Source of the DNA: Kalmanozyma brasiliensis GHG001
Lineage: Eukaryota > Basidiomycota > Ustilaginomycetes > Ustilaginales
NCBI RefSeq assembly: GCF_000497045.1
Contig: NW_015961990.1
Span: forward strand, 62,001-126,000
Length of the DNA: 64,000 nucleotides
Direction: 5' to 3'
The notes under the pieces were generated by a model. The model had not been told where the DNA came from and ran no database searches. It saw only the letters and a program-made list of their open reading frames with translations. Below, one piece after another: positions 11,301 to 19,156 of this stretch (positions are counted from its first letter, which is position 1; each line of letters begins with the position of its first letter). The translations under genes were made by a program, and so were the position numbers.

Positions 11301-12548
11301 AACAACAAGATCGAGGGTGCCCGCTGCTCTGTCGTCTTTTCGCCTGCATCCTCCAAGATGGAGGACCAGTGCAGTTTGGAGATCGTCTTGTCCAGCGGCT
11401 TCGCCTTTCGCGCGCGCGTCATGCACAATCGCGAAAAGCTGCTGCTGGAGCGCATTCTAGCGGACAAATTCGAATCCGCCGGTGCCAAACGTCGTGCACG
11501 CAAGATCCTCTTGGACTGGCAGAGGCGGTTCGAAACCGCACCTCTCCACCATTCGTACATCGCGTCGATGGGGCATCGATTCGCGAGCTTCGCCGGGGCG
11601 GTTCGATTGACGAAACGATGGTTGGCGAGTCAGATGCTTTCGTCGCCCGCGGTGCCGGAGGAGCTCATCGAGCTCGTGTGCGCTGCGGCGTATCTGTCGC
11701 CCGAGGAAGGTGCGCCGGTGTCGGCGGTAGCGGGGTTGTTGCGGATCGTGAGACTGTTGGCCAACTGGCGGTGGAAGGAGGAGCCGTTGATGGTGCCCAT
11801 TCAGGCAGTCATCGATGCAACCGAGGCGAGAGACATCTACACCTTCCCTGCCGAGTCGCGTGCTGAAGTTGAAACAAACTTCGCCGCTGCGAGGGGGAGC
11901 GACCCGTCGATGATGCACCGCGCGTGGTTCGTTGCGACCGAAACGGATCTCGAAGGGTTCGCTTTCGGTCGGACGGGTCCTGTAGGCGGAGTTGCTGATG
12001 GCATCAAGAAGCTTGCTCGTGCCGCAGTTGGTGTACTGGAAGAAGCAAGCTCGCTCGACGCCGACCAGGTCCTGGCGCTCTTCACGCCCTCGTTGGAGCA
12101 CTACGACTTTGTCATCCACTTGAAGGCAGGGGTGCTGTCGCGGTACAGCGAGAACGTGCGTGCTGACCCGGCGGTGTGGGGTGCCAAGCGGACAAAGTAC
12201 GCCAACGACGCTGCGGGTTCCATCCAGGCTGTCGACAGCGTGCTCGGCTCGAGCATCAAGCCTGGGTTCGATACGGCACAGGCGTTTTTGGATTTGCTCA
12301 GGGGGTTGTATAGCGACTCATTCAGGCTGTACCACGACCAGCATGGTGGAAGCGTCATCGGTGGGTTATTCAACCCAGCGTTGGGTCGCGAGCGCGAGTT
12401 CAAGGTCGGGCTTGGCTTCTCTTCGTGTCCTGCCGAAGAGTTCGGAAGCAAGAAGGTCGGCGTCAAGCTGAACAAGCCCGCGATCATGGCCGAGATCGAG
12501 CGGTTGGGGGAAGGACTGGTGGAAAAGGTCGAGCTCAGGACCGCTTGA
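8391..12548 (+). CDS. UTP22: U3 snoRNP protein Utp22 / Nrap
   Basis: Intronless, 1385 residues, slightly longer than yeast Utp22 (1237). The N-terminus is a basic Ser/Thr-rich segment followed by a very acidic tract (about 47-155). The folded Nrap body starts near ELFKNNVFKLKVDEMLPEVR (about 200) and continues to the end. It shows the family's tandem nucleotidyltransferase-like and helical domains, for example HLVGSWALKSAAKRPDGIDV near 295, where the first nucleotidyltransferase-like domain lies. Utp22 is a catalytically inactive structural part of the UtpC/SSU processome, working with Rrp7 in the nucleolus to process 18S pre-rRNA. The start is the first ATG after a pyrimidine-rich leader. 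NOP10 and RLI1 elsewhere in the window also serve ribosome synthesis or recycling but are not linked to it. Confidence 0.93.
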   Translation: MPGVKRKSEASTSTPSSSKHTTSPLARSRLQATPTSSRNGKSAKVYMDDSDNNDDFDDEEDLLDSAVHGVGSAALPDASDDDDDEDEEEEDDDVEEDDEEEEVESEQSSQGEIELASDQEDDEDDVDSDEQEEAFDGVERSEVEIMSDEDMDGGFEELEAADGDEDAQVSASPDATASSSRRPNKSALYAVPTLAEVQGLKETGELFKNNVFKLKVDEMLPEVRPAYSKASALETVLRRLHQLFETLSPIDPLPVGDAIKSFQKRTSGSKVRIPFPDPAPKTDANYKLGFEKPSAMHLVGSWALKSAAKRPDGIDVDIAAIMPASLFQPKDYVNFRYFHKKAFYLAALAHAIQTAEDQHDIHLGVTASFALVDADPRRPVLVLRPIHDKSETDFSKLKCTIRIHPSVEADTFKPIHLGPLRSNVRVAAVDTESSTDASSTAVAATPRYNAAILADTLHLPHLVYLHTVSQACPAFGDACLLLKTWAFQRGFGSGGRLNPKRSHNSEEDRRRLVAGTSSLRFILTMILAHLLQGEEKRPGWKRDTTNAGRSKLANSFSSYQLFRGVMDWLAKHDFKASPVFMKAMPEAGLASRSDKVPREDFSKVFDRVLVEPSGTLNLLAFVPTGSVDLLQHEARRTFEMLNDPSSDHFDALFLQDRTAAPFTFDEVARIELPLSTIKSQNRADKNGDAAGISSSSAIQRADFGTTFQAATIQVSTTASRALEGRAKLVALLHPATGGLAGTWRLDGARPPASSDAEIGLVLDNEHAFRMVEHGPPSQDAEAAEAFRAFWGKMSELRRFKDGRVLESVVWSVTTQASRFAIPRRILSYALYRHHGIHESAIRFVSSHFESLLDIPSTLARTAHLASTEEKGFTLVQSAFDQLSKDLRALESLPLSIISVSPASPALRGTSTFIPAPLNLDLLGTRIPDSASFLPVHDIILTFEGSGKWPNDLAAIQAMKAAFFERMALEINNKIEGARCSVVFSPASSKMEDQCSLEIVLSSGFAFRARVMHNREKLLLERILADKFESAGAKRRARKILLDWQRRFETAPLHHSYIASMGHRFASFAGAVRLTKRWLASQMLSSPAVPEELIELVCAAAYLSPEEGAPVSAVAGLLRIVRLLANWRWKEEPLMVPIQAVIDATEARDIYTFPAESRAEVETNFAAARGSDPSMMHRAWFVATETDLEGFAFGRTGPVGGVADGIKKLARAAVGVLEEASSLDADQVLALFTPSLEHYDFVIHLKAGVLSRYSENVRADPAVWGAKRTKYANDAAGSIQAVDSVLGSSIKPGFDTAQAFLDLLRGLYSDSFRLYHDQHGGSVIGGLFNPALGREREFKVGLGFSSCPAEEFGSKKVGVKLNKPAIMAEIERLGEGLVEKVELRTA

Positions 12549-12882
12549 AATGCGGACAGCATTTCTAATACATTGCATTCTTCTCATCAACACCATCTTT
12601 TGCCTAGCACGCGTATCTTTGACTGTCGATCGTGAACGCTGTGTGCGCAGCTGAACATGTGCAAGGGTCGGTCACGAGGATGATGAGCAGCCCCTTTGGA
12701 GCAGGGCGCTTGCGCGTCGAAAACCTCCACCAAAAAAATTAGAGCGCAGTCAGCCCTCGACCCTGCATACGACGCACAGACATTCGCTCCCCCATCCCTT
12801 CTCTCCTCTCCTCTCCTCATCGAACCGAACTCGTTTCACCAACACATCATCCCCAGCATCACAGCACCAACCATTCGCAGCC
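12549..12882. other. Intergenic: UTP22 3' flank and PI31 promoter
   Basis: A 334-bp spacer between two co-oriented genes. The last 100 bases are strongly CT-rich (CTCTCCTCTCC runs near 12795), typical of a fungal core promoter or 5' UTR. Confidence 0.45.
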
Positions 12883-14049
12883 ATGTCTGACCCACTCGAC
12901 CCAGCAGCGCTCCTTCAAGTCCTCCCCACGCTCCTTCCGAGCACCGATGGTCCTCAATTGCAAAACGCATCAGACGCCCTCGCGGCTCTGATCCACACAG
13001 TCCTCACTCGACTCGACTTCCGCCTCACCGGTCTGTCCGAAGATGACCGCCTCCCCATCTCCTCTTCCCCCTCCAACCAGCTTCCTCCCAACTGGAACGC
13101 CTCCTCCCCCGCTCACCACTCGTTCCGGTATAAGCACCACCAGTCCTCCCTCGACTTCCTGATCAAGATCGTCAAGCTGCACAACAAGGCCCTGATCCAC
13201 GGGATCGCGCTGCAGGGAACAAAGACGAGCACGATGGAAGTCGTCCTGACCGACTTTATCTCGACGAACTTCTGGCCGTATCCGAACGGGGGGAATGAGC
13301 CGCTGGTGAACGGCTACATCGGGAGTTCGAGGGTCAAAGATCTGGTGGGGAGCTTCAAAGCTCAGGTGCTGTCGCAGCTCGTGCCTGGGTTGCGCAAGGA
13401 TGGGTACGTCGAAGAGTCCTCCTCCACCAGCACCAGCGGTGCAAGCGGAAGCGGGGATGGAAATCAGGGAGGGAGTGGGAGCACCCCTCGTCAGCCACCT
13501 CCCCCCGCCCCACGCGCCCCATTCCACGGCGACGAAGACGACCCTTCGCAACCTACCTCCCTGCCCCCCTTCCGCAACCCCCTCATCATCGGCGATCGCG
13601 ACCTCGACCCACTCGGCGGCTCACCCCTCGCCCTCCCACCCCGGTTCGGCGGTGGATCCTCCGCTCCACCCCCGCTCTTCCCCGGCTCCGACACGGGTGG
13701 AGGCATGTACGTCGGTCCGGACCATCCGATGTTCCGCAATCGACACCCGCCTTCGGGCGGATCCCAAGGTTTACCCCCCGGTGCGGTTCCACCTGGGGCA
13801 CGGTTCGATCCCATCTATCCCGGCGGTGCAGGTCCGGGACCGTTCAGACCAGGAGCAGGCGGGCCGGACGTGGGTGGTCCCAGACCGCAGACTGGGGAGC
13901 CGGATTGGGACGAACTGCGACCGCCCGGTATGGAGGATGCGTTTGGTGCGGGTAGGGGTGGGTTTGGCAGCAGGGGCGGATTCGGCGGTGGCAGGGGTGG
14001 AAGGGGTGGCTTTGGTGGCGGTGCCGACACCAGCGGATGGTATGCCTAA
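12883..14049 (+). CDS. PI31-like proteasome regulator with RGG/FGG tail
   Basis: Intronless, 388 residues. Residues 1-170 fit the PI31 N-terminal (FP-like) domain. The Pro/Gly-rich C-terminal half carries family signatures: MYVGPDHPMF (about 274-283), LPPGAVPPGARFDPIYPGG (about 295-313) and PDWDELRPPGMEDAFG near 340-355. The family (human PSMF1, yeast Fub1) binds 20S proteasome and modulates its activity or assembly. Unusually, the protein does not end in a HbYX motif soon after the usual terminus. It continues with about 30 residues of RGG, FGS and FGG repeats and ends GWYA. The tail looks like an RNA-binding or condensate-prone RGG box, an inference from composition only. Confidence 0.85.
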   Translation: MSDPLDPAALLQVLPTLLPSTDGPQLQNASDALAALIHTVLTRLDFRLTGLSEDDRLPISSSPSNQLPPNWNASSPAHHSFRYKHHQSSLDFLIKIVKLHNKALIHGIALQGTKTSTMEVVLTDFISTNFWPYPNGGNEPLVNGYIGSSRVKDLVGSFKAQVLSQLVPGLRKDGYVEESSSTSTSGASGSGDGNQGGSGSTPRQPPPPAPRAPFHGDEDDPSQPTSLPPFRNPLIIGDRDLDPLGGSPLALPPRFGGGSSAPPPLFPGSDTGGGMYVGPDHPMFRNRHPPSGGSQGLPPGAVPPGARFDPIYPGGAGPGPFRPGAGGPDVGGPRPQTGEPDWDELRPPGMEDAFGAGRGGFGSRGGFGGGRGGRGGFGGGADTSGWYA

Positions 14050-14240
14050 GTTGGACAGGGCACAGGGACGAAGCAGCTGGGTTGGTGCTCAAACGCAAAG
14101 CTCATCGAAGGTCCGCAGGGCAGCATTTCAACCCCATCACAATCATCTTCAAGTGAAAGTTCAGCCGTCCTCACACAAATCACATCGCTTCTTCACACCA
14201 TCCGACCATACGTTTGAACAAAGCAACTCCTCGATTCGCA

Positions 14241-17192
14241 TCAATCCTTGCTAGCCGCCTTCTGCGCGAGCGTGATCTTGTCCCCCAAACTCAACGCAAT
14301 CCCCTGCGTCTTGCTCCTGATCCTAACATGACCCTGAATCGTCTTTCCATCGGGCAGGAGTTCGATGCTCAGATTCGCCAGTGCATCCTCTCCGAACAGA
14401 CTCCTCGCATACATGTTGGCACTGAGGAAGCCGCACTCGCCCGCCAAACTCGCCTCCGGCGTGAGACACGACATGTTGGTGCTCTTCATAATGTGCGCCA
14501 GATACTCGCGCAGATCCGTGATGGTCGTGTTGACGTTGACCTTGTTCTCCCACTCGAACTCGGTCCACATGGCGCGGAACTGGGATTCGTTGCAGTAGGC
14601 CGGCGAGATGTAGTCCATAATGTCGATGTGGATGTCGTTGAGCACGACGCATTTCGAGTCACCGGCGGATTGGGTTCCCGTGCCCGCAGCGCCTTCGTAG
14701 ATGATGTTGCCGAAGATGACGCCCGTTTCGGTGGAGGAGACTTTGATGGTGGCCTTGATCGACTGGTACGAGTATGGCGCAAGGGTGTAGTTCGACGGAC
14801 GCTCGACGAGCTTAAGATCGCCGAGGGTGGCGAATTCGATCGAGAGGTTTTGCAGCGTCTCCGCGGTCTGGTTGACCACCAGCACGTCGAGCAGGATGTC
14901 GAACTGGTGCACGTTGACGTACGCCTCGGCATACACCGGGTCCGAGAACCCGGTCAGCTGAACAACACGCGCGAGCTTGCTGATGAAATCGTCCTTCGCA
15001 GCCTCAGCGGCTCCCGTAGCCTGCGTCAACTCGCGCTCGTACTCCTCGGCCGCATCGTCCGCCGCCTTCTTCGAGAATTGCCTGAAAGAAATCACATCGT
15101 CCGGCTGCACCTTGACCACCTTGGTCTCCTTGGCCAGCTTCTCCGCCGCTTTTGCCTGCTCGTGCTCCACCATCTTGGTGTACGCCGCCTTGGTGTCGTG
15201 CAGGAACACCTGCTTGGCCTCCTTGCTCTCCGGCTCGGCGTCCTGCACGGAAGCGGCGAGCGTCTCGACGCACGAGAGAATGCGCTCAGTCGAGTCTTCG
15301 TCGATGGGCGTCGCGGCAAACTTGGACTGGCCGACGCGCACGATGCTCGTCATGATGAGCATCGCTTCGGCGCGCAGGCTGTTCTTGGCCGCCGCGTCCG
15401 ACGAGAGCTCGGCGAAGCGCAGCACGAGCTTGGTGAGCGTCGATGCGAGCACGGTGCCGGTGTAGAAGTCGCCAAGCAGAATGAGCGAGCGGAGAGGTGG
15501 CTTGGATGCGCTCTTGACCGCCTCGAGACGGGCAGCCTGGTTGGCCTCGGAGCTGAAGGCGGTTTCGGTGGCGTACGTGCCGTCGGCGCGAACACGGTTG
15601 GCGGCCGAAGTAGTGGGCTTTGCGGAGCCTAGTGCCGAAGACGATGAAGCCGCATCTGCCTCCTCCTTGCTGGCACCGTCAGCCTCCGCGGTGGAGTTGT
15701 CGAGAAGACGCTCCTCAGCCGCAAGGATGGGCACTTCGCCAATCACCTTGCGGATCTGCTGCATAGCCTCCTTGACGTCCTCGATGCTGGCACAATACTC
15801 GCCGACGATCCACAGAGCACCACGGAAGACCTTGCCGGACTTGATGTCGGTGAAAGTGCGGAGCAGCTTGTCTACGATCGACGAGCGCAGGTCGGGGAAC
15901 TTCTCGACCACCTCGCGAACGAACGCAATCACGTCAACGGCTGATGGGTTGTTCGAGTCGCCGAGGAACTCCATGAGCACATGCACGACGTTGGAGGCGA
16001 CCTCGGAGAACTTGATGGCGCAGGTGTGGATGGACTGAATGAGCAGCTGTCGGTACTCGAGGTTCTTGTCCTGCGACGAGGTGGTGTCGACAGTCTTCAT
16101 CAACTCCTTCTTGAGCAAGAGCACGACCTCTTCGATGTTGCGGCTCGAGACCATCTCGAGCGCGATGCGGAGAGCTTTGCGTCGAACGTCCATGTCGGGG
16201 CTGCTGAGGACGCGGAGAAGGTCCATGACCAGCGGGTCAATGACGTGCTCGTGCTTGGTTCGCAGTGCATCGAGGCGGTCGAGAACGATGAGCTTGACGT
16301 TGTTGTCGCTCTCCTTGACAATGAGCTCGATGAGCGCGCTGGCGGTTGCCTTGACAGCGGCAGCATTCTGTGTGAGCGTAGTGAGGGTGATGGCAGCCTC
16401 GTACTTGACTGAGTGGCTGGGTGCAGAGAGCAGCTCCGAGACAGCACGGATGTAGCGGGGTCGGTTGGGCGACTCGCCGCGGCAGTCCTTTCGGATGAGC
16501 TCGATGATGGCAAGCTGCATGAGCTCGTCCTGCGATGCGACCTGGTCGCCGAGACCGAGGAAGTACTGAACGGCGCGCTCGGGAGCCGTGTGACAGAGAA
16601 GGACGAATGCGTTGCGCTTGCAGGTCGTGTCGGCTTCCGCAGCGAGGAAGGTCTCCATGAGCTCGGGCGCGTCGACGATGAGATTCTCGTTGTGCTGGTA
16701 TATCGAGTAGACGCAGAAGACGGCGTTCTTGCGGACATAGCTGTGACGGTGCTCGAGACACTGGCGAATGGTGGGGATGAGAGGCTCCAGAAGCTCGGGC
16801 TCCTTGACCTTTTGCAAGAAGCGTAGTGTGGAGCCTCGAATGTATTCGTTGGGGTGCTGCAGATCGTTTCGGATAGCGTTGCAAACGAGAATCATCTCCT
16901 GCTTGAGATTTCCCTTCTCGTCGAGCTTGGGGCAGACCTCCCAGTAGAAGTGGAGCATCTTTTTGAGCTGCTTGTTGCGGCTGGGCAAGACATATTGGAT
17001 GATGGGCATGAGCAGGTTGGGTTGTGGTGAGCCGTTTAGCGTCGAGACGATGATGCGTCGCAGCGTCTCGAGCTTGACCTCGTCGGAGCCACGCTGAAGG
17101 TTGTTGCGCAGATCCTGGGTTGACAGCTCGATACCATCGCTGCTCGGGTCAGGAGCAACGACAGTGTAGGCGACGGTCTCTGAAGACGCCAT
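14241..17192 (-). CDS. SEC26: Coatomer subunit beta (beta-COP)
   Basis: Intronless, 983 residues from the ATG at 17192; the family is about 950-975. An in-frame GTG lies upstream but is not a plausible start. The N-terminal 600 residues are the alpha-solenoid adaptin-like trunk, with the conserved start (QDLRNNLQRG, NEYIRGSTLRFLQKVKEPEL, YVRKNAVFCVYSIY). A linker rich in Ala and Ser (about 500-555) leads to the C-terminal coatomer beta appendage (TGFSDPVYAEAYVNVHQFDI, and WTEFEWENKVNVNT near 875). Beta-COP is a core subunit of the COPI vesicle coat, recruited by Arf1 to Golgi membranes for retrograde transport. The p24 receptor encoded at 36-37 kb is a COPI/COPII cargo protein. It is convergent with the PI31 gene, 191 bp between stops. 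Confidence 0.96.
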   Translation of the reverse strand: MASSETVAYTVVAPDPSSDGIELSTQDLRNNLQRGSDEVKLETLRRIIVSTLNGSPQPNLLMPIIQYVLPSRNKQLKKMLHFYWEVCPKLDEKGNLKQEMILVCNAIRNDLQHPNEYIRGSTLRFLQKVKEPELLEPLIPTIRQCLEHRHSYVRKNAVFCVYSIYQHNENLIVDAPELMETFLAAEADTTCKRNAFVLLCHTAPERAVQYFLGLGDQVASQDELMQLAIIELIRKDCRGESPNRPRYIRAVSELLSAPSHSVKYEAAITLTTLTQNAAAVKATASALIELIVKESDNNVKLIVLDRLDALRTKHEHVIDPLVMDLLRVLSSPDMDVRRKALRIALEMVSSRNIEEVVLLLKKELMKTVDTTSSQDKNLEYRQLLIQSIHTCAIKFSEVASNVVHVLMEFLGDSNNPSAVDVIAFVREVVEKFPDLRSSIVDKLLRTFTDIKSGKVFRGALWIVGEYCASIEDVKEAMQQIRKVIGEVPILAAEERLLDNSTAEADGASKEEADAASSSSALGSAKPTTSAANRVRADGTYATETAFSSEANQAARLEAVKSASKPPLRSLILLGDFYTGTVLASTLTKLVLRFAELSSDAAAKNSLRAEAMLIMTSIVRVGQSKFAATPIDEDSTERILSCVETLAASVQDAEPESKEAKQVFLHDTKAAYTKMVEHEQAKAAEKLAKETKVVKVQPDDVISFRQFSKKAADDAAEEYERELTQATGAAEAAKDDFISKLARVVQLTGFSDPVYAEAYVNVHQFDILLDVLVVNQTAETLQNLSIEFATLGDLKLVERPSNYTLAPYSYQSIKATIKVSSTETGVIFGNIIYEGAAGTGTQSAGDSKCVVLNDIHIDIMDYISPAYCNESQFRAMWTEFEWENKVNVNTTITDLREYLAHIMKSTNMSCLTPEASLAGECGFLSANMYARSLFGEDALANLSIELLPDGKTIQGHVRIRSKTQGIALSLGDKITLAQKAASKD

Positions 17193-17878
17193 TGTGAATG
17201 AGATCACCGGAGACAGTCGCGTCGATGGTCACTTGTGCTGTCGTCCGCCAAGAAGATGGCAAAGGAGCGTCCACGCTGGCTGGACCTGAATAGGAACGTA
17301 AGTACGGACGAGTCGCGCGGTGGTCGTCTAGATGCTGGATTTGGTGTAGAGACGATCGAGATGGTGACGGCAGTGGTATGAAGGAGTGCAGAGATCATCA
17401 AGGTCGTGTTGGACTTTGAGCTTGGTCTTTGAGGTGCTGTCTGTCCTCGCTCGGGCTGCGTTGAATCTTCCAGCTCAACACGGCTTGGCTCTTTGCCGCT
17501 CGGATCACTCTCTGCTAGCCTTCCCTCTTCGCTTTGGCTGCTGCCTCCGCGTGTTCAACGCTCGCCCGTGCCGCGTCGATTTTGTAATGGCTGCTGTAAC
17601 GGATTTTGTATCTCAATTGCCTTTAAATGAAATGGCGATTTGAATTCGCAAGACAAAATTGTTCAAAATGTTAGAGCTCCGGCCATGGCTTCCTTTGCTT
17701 CGGTTTCGACCCTTCTTCTCAGCGTGCTCGACGGCCTTGGAAGGTGTCTTGATGTCGGACAGCTTCTTCAGTATCACGTAGGAGAGGGCCTAAAGGGTAG
17801 AGTTGTGCAAGAAGGAATTCGTTCCGAGGCTCTTACAAGGTATACATGGCGATCCGAAACGAGCCTCTGTCCACGGCC
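17193..17878. other. Intergenic: beta-COP promoter and ECO1 3' flank
   Basis: About 690 bp between two minus-strand genes. No supported gene; the short plus-strand open frames lack motifs. A locally AT-richer segment near 17580-17670 is the only compositional feature. Confidence 0.4.
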
Positions 17879-19015
17879 TTACGCCTCAAACACAATCAAT
17901 CGAGCCGATCCTTCCGAATCCTTTCTGATCCATGCCTCTGCGAGCTTCCTTCCTGCTTCCGTAGGCTGACTGAAAGCGACGGACTTGGCTCTGCTCCCGT
18001 ACATCTTGATGAGCCCATCCATGTCAAAGCCGTAGACGCTGTTGTTGGCCGCAGCATCCAACAAGGCACTTGCCATGCCTGTGCGTCTCCAGCTGGCGAT
18101 GACGTGAATCCTAAAGACGCCGACGGGTGGGGTCTTGGACGAGGCCAGGGCGTCAGAGACAAAGATGGCGTCGCCGGCGTCGTTCCACACCGTGCGCTTT
18201 GTCGTCGGATCGTCTGTGAGGCCGTCGTTTTCCTTGTTGTTGTTCGATGGGAGGACCTCGCGTGCTTGACCTGCAGGTACACGTCCGACTACGGCAGCTC
18301 CTGCCGCTCGACCACCGCAGATGGCCACCAGCACCTTGCATCCCTGGATCTCGGTCACGTCGACCGCTGCTGCACCCAACGCCTCGTCCACCGTCTGCAG
18401 CAGCTCGTTGATCTTTCTCGTCGCAGTAGCCTCCTTGAGCGTCGACATGTCGTAGCATCGAATCGCGACCGAGTGCACGTCGCCGCCCTCGCTACCACTC
18501 TGCCGACCGCGCAGCACCGACTTGCCCGGTGCCGCCCGTCGACGCAACGACAGTTGCGACACCTCCTCGCCTAGCGTGGTGAGCGACTTGGCATTCCAGT
18601 CTAGGCCTTTGACCGTGCGCTCGTGGTGTCGTGCATGCAGCGAGCAGTCTTCCGCGGAAGACGTGTCGTACTGCATGTCGCATTCGGTACATCGGATGCG
18701 AATGCGTTGTCCTAGGTCGAGGATCAGCTGTTCGGGCTCCTTTGTCGCTGACGACGCCGTTTTGGGCTGTGATCGGCGCGGCGCCGGTTTGGCTTGTCGC
18801 ATCAAAGGGAACAGCGGAGTATGCACGGATGACAGGATCGGACTGCTCGACGCCATTTGCATCGCCTCGTCATCGTCCTCGCGCCTCGAGGGTGTACGAG
18901 GCGTGAAGTCCTCTGTCATGGCTCGTCGATTGCGTCCTGCGTAGGTGGTGATCTTCTTGATTGCCGGGGGAAGGGGAGCGATGGGCTCTTCCTGTTCGTC
19001 GTCGTCCATCACCAT
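17879..19015 (-). CDS. ECO1: Cohesin acetyltransferase Eco1/ESCO
   Basis: 378 residues from the first ATG (19015). The reading frame stays open 48 bases upstream with no ATG, so a short upstream exon is possible. A C2H2-like zinc finger has C109, C112, H127 and H131 (CTECDMQYD, then HARHH). The acetyltransferase core has the acetyl-CoA binding segment RIHVIASWRRTGMASALLD (about 302-320) and the family signature AFSQPTEAGRKLAEAW (about 347-362). The basic KKITTYAGRNRR near the N-terminus also fits. The enzyme acetylates Smc3 in S phase to establish sister-chromatid cohesion, usually recruited through PCNA. The gene lies only 141 bp downstream of the MSH6 stop on the same strand. Confidence 0.92.
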   Translation of the reverse strand: MVMDDDEQEEPIAPLPPAIKKITTYAGRNRRAMTEDFTPRTPSRREDDDEAMQMASSSPILSSVHTPLFPLMRQAKPAPRRSQPKTASSATKEPEQLILDLGQRIRIRCTECDMQYDTSSAEDCSLHARHHERTVKGLDWNAKSLTTLGEEVSQLSLRRRAAPGKSVLRGRQSGSEGGDVHSVAIRCYDMSTLKEATATRKINELLQTVDEALGAAAVDVTEIQGCKVLVAICGGRAAGAAVVGRVPAGQAREVLPSNNNKENDGLTDDPTTKRTVWNDAGDAIFVSDALASSKTPPVGVFRIHVIASWRRTGMASALLDAAANNSVYGFDMDGLIKMYGSRAKSVAFSQPTEAGRKLAEAWIRKDSEGSARLIVFEA

Positions 19016-19156
19016 CTCCGTGTCTTGAGCGGAAGCTGTCCTTCGCAGATAAAGAAGAGGCACGGAATGCAGAGTGACAACACAGGAGGTCAGAAAGGTC
19101 GTTCGAGAAACAGCAAGTCAGACTCAGAGGTCTGCAAGCTTACATTCGAGCGAGCA

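Noticed and set aside
14214..15632. 472-codon open frame antisense to beta-COP
   Set aside because: It overlaps a clear, full-length beta-COP gene and shows no domain; explained by codon bias.
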